The position numbers were made by a program, and so were the translations under genes. From an uncultured Prevotella sp. (GTDB taxonomy: Bacteria > Bacteroidota > Bacteroidia > Bacteroidales > Bacteroidaceae), in the NCBI GenBank assembly GCA_900322175.1, contig ONYZ01000026.1:1-57928 (forward strand): a stretch of DNA of 57,928 bases, given 5' to 3'. The notes beneath the pieces are model-generated. The model did not search any database, was not told the DNA's origin, and saw only the letters and a list, made by a program, of their open reading frames with translations. Below, one piece after another: positions 1 to 5,917 of the stretch (positions are counted from its first letter, which is position 1; each line of letters opens with the position of its first letter).

Positions 1-32
1 TAAGGTAAGTGAAAAATCTGACATGGCCAAAT

Positions 33-57
33 CCTGAGCAACTTTTTGTTGCTCAGG
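33..57. other. Perfect 10-bp hairpin upstream of first sigma gene
   Basis: CCTGAGCAAC (33-42) and GTTGCTCAGG (48-57) form a perfect 10-bp stem with a five-T loop. No T-run follows on either strand, so a classical intrinsic terminator is not obvious. It may end the gene that lies to the left of the window. The rest of 1-149 shows no recognisable gene and no clear TAnnTTTG promoter. Confidence 0.5.
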
Positions 58-149
58 TACTTATAAAGAAAGTTAAATTAAAGTGCTGCGGAATTTAGGA
101 AAACTATGGTTATTCAACTTAATATTCAGCCACGATGTGCGTATTATAG

Positions 150-659
150 ATGTATATGACACGTCAAGAGTTTGAACATATCGCCGCGCAGTTGCGCCAG
201 AAGGTACTGAACGTCAGCACCCAGTTCTTTACATCTCGTCAGGATGCCGAAGATGCAGCGCAAGAAGCTATGGTACAGCTATGGCGATACTGCGAACAGA
301 TTGACGCCAGCCGAAACATCGATGCGCTGGCGGTGCGAGTGGCCAAGAACTGCTGCGTGAGCATGTATCGCCGACAGCAGCACACGGCCGACATAGACCA
401 GCAGACGCTGAAAAACGCCGCTACCGAAGCCTCGCCGCAAGAGCAACTGGAGGCCAAGGACACGCAGCAGATGCTGAACGAGGCACTAAGCCTGCTGAAA
501 CTACGAGAACGTGAACTCTTTGATATGCGTGCCGTGATGGGACTATCCAATGACGAAATCTCCAGTCAGACGGGCATACCCAAGACCTCGATAGCCCCGA
601 TGGTATCGGCAGCACGAAAGAAAGTAATGGCAGAACTCATTAAACGCATGAAGCAATGA
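150..659 (+). CDS. ECF-type RNA polymerase sigma factor
   Basis: This 169-residue protein reads as a short extracytoplasmic-function sigma-70 factor. The region-2 segment around residues 10-75 has the acidic DAEDAAQEAMVQLWRY helix typical of core-RNA-polymerase binding. Region 4 lies around residues 105-165, with a helix-turn-helix LSNDEISSQTGIPKTSI that would read the -35 box. A second ATG two codons downstream (156) is an equally possible start, and neither has a good ribosome binding site. The stop overlaps the start of the following anti-sigma gene (ATGA), so the two are translationally coupled. The protein is clearly homologous to the sigma factor at 7475-7966, which sits in an identical three-gene arrangement. 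The signal sensed is unknown. Confidence 0.9.
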   Translation: MYMTRQEFEHIAAQLRQKVLNVSTQFFTSRQDAEDAAQEAMVQLWRYCEQIDASRNIDALAVRVAKNCCVSMYRRQQHTADIDQQTLKNAATEASPQEQLEAKDTQQMLNEALSLLKLRERELFDMRAVMGLSNDEISSQTGIPKTSIAPMVSAARKKVMAELIKRMKQ

Positions 660-1132
660 CAAACAAGGATATACAACACCTCATCGACAAGTATCTCGCA
701 GGCGAGACATCGCCTGCAGAAGAGCTACAGCTGGCTAGCGAGTTGCAACACAGCGACAGCATGACCGAAGAATGGCAGGCCGTAAGTATGATGCTAGGCG
801 AACTTACTCAGGGCGAGGCCGAATACGATCGCATCATGGCCAGTCGCAAGCCGGCATCCAGCCGTCCGTCGGCCGTCATCATCGCCCTGCGCATCATATC
901 ATCGGTAGCAGCTGTCTATCTGGTAGGACTGTTCATCTGGCTACAGATGGAGCCTGCGCCCAAAGCCGCAACCGCGTATATTAATAAGGTGGAACAAACT
1001 CAAACGCCCCCAGCACCCCAATACTGCACCGAAGGTACACCCCGGGAAATCCTGATGTGCTACTTGGAGCGCCGACAGGCACAACCTGATACTTACAAAC
1101 AATTAAAACTCATGAATTATGAAAACCAGTAG
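656..1132 (+). CDS. Probable anti-sigma factor, single-pass membrane protein
   Basis: The 158-residue product starts inside the sigma-factor stop codon. The N-terminal 70 residues are a soluble cytoplasmic segment with an acidic DKYLAGETSPAEELQL stretch resembling the short helical N-terminus of Bacteroidota anti-sigma factors. One hydrophobic segment at about residues 77-97 would span the inner membrane, and a short periplasmic tail follows. Its place directly after an ECF sigma gene supports a role in holding that sigma factor inactive. It lacks a FecR domain, so TonB-receptor trans-envelope signalling is not implied. The 3' end overlaps the next gene by 14 bp. Confidence 0.75.
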   Translation: MTNKDIQHLIDKYLAGETSPAEELQLASELQHSDSMTEEWQAVSMMLGELTQGEAEYDRIMASRKPASSRPSAVIIALRIISSVAAVYLVGLFIWLQMEPAPKAATAYINKVEQTQTPPAPQYCTEGTPREILMCYLERRQAQPDTYKQLKLMNYENQ

Positions 1133-2255
1133 ATTTTATATTATCGCCGCAGCCTTAGTGCTGCTGATCACATCGTGTAATGACGATTCGAGTATGCTTA
1201 CCATCATCAATGAAGATGGCACCTACAGCCGCGAGATGAGTTTTCATCCTTCTCCTCAAGACGCAATGGCTCCAGTCGATCAATCTATCGAGAATGGTGG
1301 CCTGCACTTCGGTTCCGATTGGGAGCGCACATGGTCGGTAATGGGCGACAGCACCCGCCACGCCTGTCCGATAACCGAAGCACAGTGGGACAGTCTGCGA
1401 AAGGTGTTTCCTAATGATCATGTGCAAAGTCATATCCTGATGCATACCAAGCGCCACTTCGGTTCGGTGGCCGAGATGAGCGACTCGCTCACCAAGGTGG
1501 TCAACCATCTGTTCAAGGCCACAGCTTCGCTCGATAAGCACTTCAAGTGGTTTTATACCGACTACGTCTACACCGAGACCTATGCCATCACCGATATGCA
1601 GCAGATGTTCCCCATTCCGCTCGATCGGTTTGTTAGTGCCGACACCGCATCGTATTGGTTCACAGGACAGCCCAATCTGGCCGAAGACCTGACTGGCTCT
1701 GAGCAGAAAGAGCTGCTCGATGGCATCGAGTCGCAGATAAGCAAGTGGATGAATGCCAACACCTTCGACTACATCTACACCTACATAGCCCACGTGTTCT
1801 GGAAGGACATCAAGAATCCTCCTGTAAACAACGGACAGTTCCTGGCCAACAAGGATTCTATCGTAATGTCGCCCGCCGTAGCCAACATGAAGATATTCGA
1901 CGAACTTGGACCAGTAGCCAAGATTCTCAAGGACTACTATCACACCGATGCCTTCGAACCGCTATTTAGCGAGGATCGTCATTGGGACAGGATTCTTGAC
2001 CATCAATATAAGAGTCTTCAATACCTGATGTGGATGAAGCCGCAGCTCAATCTGGTGATGCCAGGTCGCGTGACAGATGGCGGTATGGGCAAGGTCGACG
2101 GCAACGTGATCAGCTACCGATTCTCAGGCGAGCGCCTGCTGCCCCACGAATACGTCATCTCAGCCACCTCGCGCGTCACACACGTCTGGGCCTACATTGT
2201 CACCATCCTGGTCATCATCGTTGCCATCGGCAGTTTTATCTATCGCCACAAGTAA
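1119..2255 (+). CDS. Lipoprotein with C-terminal membrane anchor, unknown function
   Basis: This 378-residue protein has a lipoprotein signal peptide with the lipobox LITSC (Cys20), a long periplasmic or surface domain rich in aromatic residues, and a hydrophobic segment at about residues 353-373 followed by a short basic end (YRHK). I do not recognise the family. It overlaps the anti-sigma gene by 14 bp, so it is probably the third member of the sigma/anti-sigma operon: either the stress sensor or the protein whose production that sigma factor controls. The combination of an N-terminal lipid anchor and a C-terminal transmembrane helix is uncommon and suggests tethering to the inner membrane at both ends. 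Confidence 0.65.
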   Translation: MKTSRFYIIAAALVLLITSCNDDSSMLTIINEDGTYSREMSFHPSPQDAMAPVDQSIENGGLHFGSDWERTWSVMGDSTRHACPITEAQWDSLRKVFPNDHVQSHILMHTKRHFGSVAEMSDSLTKVVNHLFKATASLDKHFKWFYTDYVYTETYAITDMQQMFPIPLDRFVSADTASYWFTGQPNLAEDLTGSEQKELLDGIESQISKWMNANTFDYIYTYIAHVFWKDIKNPPVNNGQFLANKDSIVMSPAVANMKIFDELGPVAKILKDYYHTDAFEPLFSEDRHWDRILDHQYKSLQYLMWMKPQLNLVMPGRVTDGGMGKVDGNVISYRFSGERLLPHEYVISATSRVTHVWAYIVTILVIIVAIGSFIYRHK

Positions 2256-2265
2256 CTACGCTTGT

Positions 2266-2682
2266 TTAAGCGAGGAATATAATACGCCTCAGGATGACTA
2301 CTACTCTTTGTAAACTCCCCGAGCTCTTGTGTACCACCTGATATCCCGCGTCCTTCATCCGGAACTCTTGGTCGCGGGTATCAGCCAGGTACTGTAGATA
2401 CTCTTTTCGTTTGATTCCGCTCATCGTCCACTCCTCCCATCGCAGCACCAGCTTTGCTCGCATGTCATCCTTAAACTTGGTGGCGATGTAGAGTGTCTCG
2501 GTTTTGGTAAGCATATAGCATGGAACATCGCGTGTTCCGCCGTTAGGCTGGACAACTGTTCTCGATGTCAGCCGAAAATTCGACCCACATATTTTCACCC
2601 ATGCAGGCTCCATCTTTCTGATGGCCTCCATCACGTGGAATTGTTGTTTCCCGCAGAGCTCCGCAATGTCCAGCGAACTCAT
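2266..2682 (-). CDS. Rha-family phage regulatory protein-like
   Basis: The 138-residue product opens with MSSLDIAELCGKQQFHVMEA and contains the core L-T-K-T-E-x-L-Y-I-A-x-K-F of Rha-type (pRha) DNA-binding phage regulators. Such proteins occur in prophages and other mobile elements and regulate phage development. AGGAG lies six bases before the ATG, a rare good Shine-Dalgarno here. A short open frame ending KAAQYEQQEL-stop finishes just before the start, which may be the tail of a lost upstream phage gene. The gene converges with the lipoprotein gene ending 10 bp away. No integrase or structural phage genes are present, so this looks like a remnant or a domesticated gene. Confidence 0.7.
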   Translation of the reverse strand: MSSLDIAELCGKQQFHVMEAIRKMEPAWVKICGSNFRLTSRTVVQPNGGTRDVPCYMLTKTETLYIATKFKDDMRAKLVLRWEEWTMSGIKRKEYLQYLADTRDQEFRMKDAGYQVVHKSSGSLQRVVVILRRIIFLA

Positions 2683-2736
2683 TCACAGCTCCTGCTGTTC
2701 GTACTGAGCAGCCTTACGGGGTGAAACACTTGAAAA

Positions 2737-2895
2737 TGCGCACAGCGCACAGTGCACAGTTTTTAGGCGGCGGCTTGCAAGATGAAGAAGAAAATGTGTA
2801 TAATATATTTACTATATATATAATATGTATATAGTAAATATAATACAGGCAAATGCAAGGCTCATTATAAAACTGTGCACTGTGCGCTGTGCGCA
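2737..2895. repeat. Nested inverted-repeat (MITE-like) element
   Basis: Two perfect 27-bp arms at 2737-2763 and 2869-2895 are reverse complements and enclose 105 bp. The arms are built from alternating GTGC/GCAC blocks. Inside lies a second perfect 14-bp inverted repeat (ATATTTACTATATA and its complement, about 2806-2842) in an almost pure AT stretch. No open frame of note lies within. The structure resembles a miniature inverted-repeat element or a long cruciform. The gene-free stretch 2683-3085 otherwise holds only this element and the promoter of the HU-like gene. Confidence 0.75.
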
Positions 2896-3008
2896 CTTGA
2901 AGAGTGCCCTCGCACGTGAGAAAAATATCTTCTACGTGTGGGAGGAAATTTGCTCACGTATGCGCGCTATAAAACATTTAGAAATTAACAATTCATTAAC
3001 ACTCGCTT

Positions 3009-3040
3009 TTTGGCTACCTCGCCAAAAATTCGTACCTTTG
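3009..3040 (+). promoter_or_regulatory. Bacteroidota promoter for HU-like gene
   Basis: TTTG at 3009-3012 and TACCTTTG at 3033-3040 are separated by 20 bp, matching the Bacteroidota primary sigma consensus. Transcription would start near 3047, leaving about 40 nt of AT-rich leader before the ATG at 3086. Confidence 0.8.
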
Positions 3041-3085
3041 TAGTGTCAAAAAAAATTAAACATTAAACATTAAATCTTTAAAATT

Positions 3086-3502
3086 ATGGCACTAAAAGTT
3101 AAGGCACAAGAGAAAATGCAGAAGATCGGCAAGTATGAGGGTACGTACCGTTACATCATGATACCGGAGATCTACACCTCGCTCTCGCAGGAGAAGGTGA
3201 TCAAGGAGGCTGCTATGCGCAGCGGAGTAAGCAAGGGTATCATGCAGGCATGCTGGGATGCAGCCGGAGAGGTAATCAAGGCGTGGGCCACCGAAGGCCA
3301 CTCGGTAGCGCTGCCAGGACTGGGAACCATGCGATTCGGACTGCGAGCCAAGAGCGTAGCGACTGCCGAGGAGGTAAAGACCGGACTGATCAGCACCCGC
3401 CGAATAATCTTCACCCCAGCGGTTGACCTGAAGGATGAGTTGGCGAATACCGCCATCCGCAATCAGGGTGGCGGCGGCGGTAATCCCATCAGCACCGACT
3501 AG
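3086..3502 (+). CDS. HU/IHF-like DNA-binding protein of accessory type
   Basis: The 138-residue protein resembles the Bacteroidota-specific HU-like family rather than housekeeping HU. The central part (about residues 35-115) has the HU fold signature: a helical half with SQEKVIKEAAMRSGVSKGIM, then the beta-arm region with a PGLGTMRFGLRAK segment. A glycine-rich tail (GGGGG) ends the protein. These proteins occur in many copies in Bacteroidota, often in accessory DNA, and are followed by a tiny smalltalk peptide gene, as here. The start fits the promoter at 3009-3040. The likely role is DNA bending or nucleoid binding; the targets are unknown. Confidence 0.85.
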   Translation: MALKVKAQEKMQKIGKYEGTYRYIMIPEIYTSLSQEKVIKEAAMRSGVSKGIMQACWDAAGEVIKAWATEGHSVALPGLGTMRFGLRAKSVATAEEVKTGLISTRRIIFTPAVDLKDELANTAIRNQGGGGGNPISTD

Positions 3503-3517
3503 ACCACAGGGGCAAGG

Positions 3518-3531
3518 GGCTAGCGCCCCAC
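3518..3531 (+). terminator. Small GC hairpin after HU-like gene
   Basis: GGGGC-TAGC-GCCCC follows the stop codon by about 15 bases. No long T-run follows, so termination may be partial, which would allow expression of the downstream peptide gene. Confidence 0.35.
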
Positions 3532-3578
3532 CCCAATTTAAAAATGTAAAAATGTAAGAATTATAAAAATGTAAGACC

Positions 3579-3680
3579 ATGAGCAAGAAGGAAACCATTA
3601 AATTCGTAGTTCAGCTAATCGCATCGATTGCATCGGCGATACTGACAGCACTGGGCGCCACATCGTGCGTAGGCGCATGA
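3579..3680 (+). CDS. Smalltalk-family small protein
   Basis: This 33-codon frame encodes a short basic start (MSKKET), a hydrophobic stretch of about 20 residues and an end reading ATSCVGA, the pattern of the Bacteroidota smalltalk small proteins. They are found directly downstream of HU-like genes, as here (76 bp gap). The hydrophobic part plus T-S-C could act as a membrane or lipoprotein signal. The last 70 bp overlap the 3' end of the opposite-strand gene 3611-4234, so the two coding regions are antisense to one another. The function of the family is unknown. Confidence 0.75.
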   Translation: MSKKETIKFVVQLIASIASAILTALGATSCVGA

Positions 3681-4234
3681 AAGACTACATTCTTCCACAC
3701 CTGCCAGTTGTAGATTTCTTGGATTAGGCGCTGTAGGGCTTGCTCGCATTGCTCAGGATAGGTAAGCGTTTGCACGAACCAGAACTTGCGATGCTGTACA
3801 AACTTGGCAAAAAAGCGGCGGCCCGACAGCGTGCCAGAATCATCGGCCAGCGAGCCAGCAAGGATAAAGTAGTCGGCACCCTTGATGTGGCTTGAGGCGT
3901 GCAGCTGGGCTGAGTACTTCTGGATGGCCTGATCTACCGAGAGAGCATCGGGATTGTGCTCAACAAATGCGCACTGCACCACCTCGATATCATCGCGCCA
4001 GAAGCTGAAACGACAGCTGCCCTTGTCCATCATAGTGTCGTCAGACCGCTGGAAGAATATCGGATAGCGCACCGTGTAACCGTAATCATCGTCGTGATAT
4101 TCGGCCATATAGGTTAGCCGCATGGCGCGCTGTAGTTTTACTAGTGTGGACACATGCACCACGCGCTGAAAGTTTGACATCAGCCCCATCAACACAAAGT
4201 AGGCTGCAATGGATAGAAACATAAATCTCTTCAT
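3611..4234 (-). CDS. Exported or membrane-anchored protein, unknown function
   Basis: The 207-residue protein begins MKRFMFLSIAAYFVLMGLMS, an N-terminal signal anchor or signal peptide, and continues with a soluble domain rich in aromatic residues that I cannot assign. It is transcribed in the same direction as, and 96 bp downstream of, the ToxR-like regulator gene, but has its own promoter with a triple direct-repeat operator upstream. That layout suggests it is the main target of the regulator. Its C-terminal coding end overlaps the smalltalk gene on the other strand. The start codon lies within a 14-bp inverted repeat shared with the promoter. Confidence 0.65.
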   Translation of the reverse strand: MKRFMFLSIAAYFVLMGLMSNFQRVVHVSTLVKLQRAMRLTYMAEYHDDDYGYTVRYPIFFQRSDDTMMDKGSCRFSFWRDDIEVVQCAFVEHNPDALSVDQAIQKYSAQLHASSHIKGADYFILAGSLADDSGTLSGRRFFAKFVQHRKFWFVQTLTYPEQCEQALQRLIQEIYNWQVWKNVVFHAPTHDVAPSAVSIADAIDAIS

Positions 4235-4253
4235 ACTTGCAATGATTTTTCTG

Positions 4254-4261
4254 CAAAGGTA
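4254..4261 (-). promoter_or_regulatory. -7 box of promoter for 3611-4234 gene
   Basis: On the minus strand this reads TACCTTTG, the Bacteroidota -7 consensus, about 20 bp before the ATG. The matching -33 region (around 4281-4286, TTTTCG) is a poor match, as expected for a promoter that needs an activator. Confidence 0.65.
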
Positions 4262-4288
4262 TGAAGAGATTTCTTATTGCGCGAAAAT

Positions 4289-4321
4289 TTTGTCTGACAT
4301 TTGTCTGGCATTTCACTGTCA
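4289..4321 (-). promoter_or_regulatory. Three tandem 11-bp repeats: OmpR/PhoB-type operator candidate
   Basis: On the plus strand TTTGTCTGACA (4289-4299), TTTGTCTGGCA (4300-4310) and TTTCACTGTCA (4311-4321) follow one another without a gap. Tandem sites with 11-bp pitch, just upstream of the -33 position, are the usual binding architecture of OmpR/PhoB-type winged-helix activators. The neighbouring gene 4331-4993 encodes such a domain. Binding is an inference. Confidence 0.6.
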
Positions 4322-4330
4322 GCCGTATAA

Positions 4331-4993
4331 CTATCTGATTTTCAACTGATAAGAACGACCGCGGTCAACCTCTATTTTCAGGTCGGAATGCTGCTCGATG
4401 ATGGGTTTCAGTCGGCGGATAAGCGTATAGAGCGTCTCGCTGGCATCGTCCTTCTTGGGCCACAGCGCATCGCAGATCTGCTGTTTCGTCAGCGTATAGC
4501 TGGGCGCACTCATAAACATCTCCATCAGTTGCTGTTGCATAGGCGTCAGCTTTATCACGCAGCCCTTAGCGTCGATGATTTGGCCATCGCGCAGCGCCAG
4601 TCCGCCATACAGTCCGGCGATAGTCGTGCGACGATGGTACAGGCAGAACAGTCCCCACAGTAGCACGGCGGTCCACAGCACCATAGAGGGTCGCTGATCA
4701 GACAGCCCAAGAATGGTAGCGCTCGAGACCTGCGGATGCAGCGTAAATCCCTGTTGCGTGTCGACGGCAAGCACGGCCAGCCCGCGCAGAGCCTCCATCT
4801 GCAGATGACTGTTAAACGCGGTGATGGTATCGCAGTTGATTACGTCGCTCTGCTGTTCGGCCATAGTCTTGGCCAGAGCCTGATTCATATCCTGGGTAAC
4901 AAGCCACTCGGTAGCACGATAGCTAGAGAAGCTAACGGCGCTCGAAGCCGCAATCAGTGCAAACAGCACCAGTACCATATATTTCTGTTTCAT
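4331..4993 (-). CDS. ToxR-like membrane winged-helix transcription regulator
   Basis: The 220-residue protein has an N-terminal membrane helix (about residues 5-25), a short periplasmic segment, a second hydrophobic helix (about 103-118), and a cytoplasmic C-terminal OmpR/PhoB-type winged-helix domain (about 130-220) with the pattern LTPMQQQLMEMF, LTKQQICDALWP, LYTLIRRLKPII. It has no receiver domain, so it would sense directly through its periplasmic part, as in one-component ToxR/CadC systems, though with the DNA-binding domain at the other end of the chain. The triple 11-bp repeat downstream of its stop and upstream of 3611-4234 is its likely operator. The ligand is unknown. Confidence 0.75.
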   Translation of the reverse strand: MKQKYMVLVLFALIAASSAVSFSSYRATEWLVTQDMNQALAKTMAEQQSDVINCDTITAFNSHLQMEALRGLAVLAVDTQQGFTLHPQVSSATILGLSDQRPSMVLWTAVLLWGLFCLYHRRTTIAGLYGGLALRDGQIIDAKGCVIKLTPMQQQLMEMFMSAPSYTLTKQQICDALWPKKDDASETLYTLIRRLKPIIEQHSDLKIEVDRGRSYQLKIR

Positions 4994-5018
4994 ACGCCTG
5001 TAGGTTGATTTCTGCCTG

Positions 5019-5026
5019 CAAAAATA
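5019..5026 (-). promoter_or_regulatory. -7 box for ToxR-like gene
   Basis: The minus strand reads TATTTTTG about 25 bp before the ATG at 4993, with a TTGG-like -33 element about 20 bp further upstream. Confidence 0.5.
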
Positions 5027-5061
5027 ATCAATTTACGCCTAACGACCAAGGGTTTTACATT

Positions 5062-5099
5062 TTTTAGGGTAATCCCTACCCTGTTTTAGGGATAATCCC
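5062..5099. promoter_or_regulatory. Paired TTTTAGGG-(A)TAATCCC repeats
   Basis: TTTTAGGGTAATCCC (5062-5076) and TTTTAGGGATAATCCC (5084-5099) are near-identical and 22 bp apart, two helical turns. Each also contains GGG...CCC dyad symmetry. They lie between the divergent ToxR-like and XRE genes, a likely operator for one of them. Confidence 0.45.
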
Positions 5100-5168
5100 G
5101 AATAATTATTTGGCCTACAAAAATCCATTCCCCACAAAAAGTACGTATCAAAGATAAAAAATTACCCA

Positions 5169-5194
5169 AAAAGTTTCTCGTTTCAGAAACTTTT
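5169..5194. promoter_or_regulatory. Palindromic operator upstream of XRE gene
   Basis: AAAAGTTTCT (5169-5178) and AGAAACTTTT (5185-5194) form a perfect 10-bp inverted repeat with a 6-bp spacer. It overlaps the expected -33 region of the XRE promoter (TATATTTA at 5197-5204), which fits autorepression. Confidence 0.6.
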
Positions 5195-5196
5195 CG

Positions 5197-5204
5197 TATA
5201 TTTA
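5197..5204 (+). promoter_or_regulatory. -7 box for XRE gene
   Basis: TATATTTA matches TAnnTTTG except the last base and lies 26 bp before the ATG at 5230, directly after the palindrome. Confidence 0.45.
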
Positions 5205-5229
5205 CACCGAAAATGGAAGAATTTTAAGT

Positions 5230-5853
5230 ATGAAGAATAAGTTTGATACACAGGAAAACGGCAGTATGCTGGGTGCAGCTATCCAGCAGGTTCGTAAGGC
5301 CAAGAAGCTTACTCAGGAAGATCTAGGCAAGCGTGTTGGTCTGCCCAAGAGCAGTATTAGCAAGATAGAAAAGGGACTCACACATATATCGTTCGAGGAC
5401 GCATCGCTACTGATGGATGCGATGGGCGAAAAGATTACTATCCAGGTGATGGGTATGAAGGAGCCCGACGATAAACGAGTGGAGCGTGTGCGCTTTGTTA
5501 CGATAGGTGTGATGTGGTATGCCCACAGCAAGCAGATGGCCTTCGCCGATGCATATCGCTACCTGCTGGTATATAAAGGTATTCAGTTCTTAGGGGATAA
5601 TTACGCCTACGAACAGACTCTGCCGCGCGAAACCCTGCTAAGCGATCTCGACAAGGTGTGCAACCGTAACCGCGAGCAACTTTTTACCGATCTTGCGGCT
5701 TATTTGGTTTCAGAGTATGATATTGAGCCACGCGATGCCGCAGGTTTGGTAATGAACAGCCCGTTGACACAGAAATTGTATTCCTCAAAAGAGCCAATCA
5801 CAGAACAACGGGTAAAAGTTCTTGCTGAGGAATTGCTGAGTTGTAAGGAATAA
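5230..5853 (+). CDS. XRE-family transcription regulator with C-terminal helical domain
   Basis: The 207-residue protein has a Cro/C1-type helix-turn-helix at about residues 14-72 (LTQEDLGKRVGLPKSSISKIEKG). A region at about 90-150 resembles DUF3791 (VMWYAHSKQMAFADAYRYLL then LGDNYAYEQTL), and a second, similar-looking helical segment ends the protein. Fusions of XRE domains to such segments often behave like antitoxins, but no toxin gene adjoins it. The perfect palindrome over its promoter suggests autorepression. It could be an orphan antitoxin or a simple regulator; the DUF3791 assignment is tentative. Confidence 0.7.
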   Translation: MKNKFDTQENGSMLGAAIQQVRKAKKLTQEDLGKRVGLPKSSISKIEKGLTHISFEDASLLMDAMGEKITIQVMGMKEPDDKRVERVRFVTIGVMWYAHSKQMAFADAYRYLLVYKGIQFLGDNYAYEQTLPRETLLSDLDKVCNRNREQLFTDLAAYLVSEYDIEPRDAAGLVMNSPLTQKLYSSKEPITEQRVKVLAEELLSCKE

Positions 5854-5876
5854 AAAGGCTCGCATTGCTGCGAGCC
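5852..5876 (-). terminator. Intrinsic terminator of minus-strand sigma cassette
   Basis: GGCTCGCA-TTGC-TGCGAGCC (5857-5876) is a perfect 8-bp stem. On the minus strand it is followed by TTTTTA and lies about 40 bp after the stop of gene 5918-6835. It may also act on the XRE transcript from the other side. Confidence 0.7.
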
Positions 5877-5898
5877 ACATCGTGCGTAGGCACGTAGG
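5874..5898 (+). other. Possible smalltalk 3'-end remnant
   Basis: The 18-base string GCCACATCGTGCGTAGGC occurs here and also in the tail of the smalltalk gene near 3657-3674. Here the frame reads ATSCVGT and then TAG, as at the end of a smalltalk peptide, but no intact upstream coding part exists. Confidence 0.4.
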
Positions 5899-5917
5899 AG
5901 TAAAAACAATCAGAGGC

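Noticed and set aside
1-149. Possible end of an upstream gene at the window edge
   Set aside because: The first three bases are TAA, but no coding sequence is visible to judge whether it is a stop codon.
2825-3043. 72-codon plus-strand frame upstream of the HU-like gene
   Set aside because: Begins inside the inverted-repeat element and runs through the HU-gene promoter.
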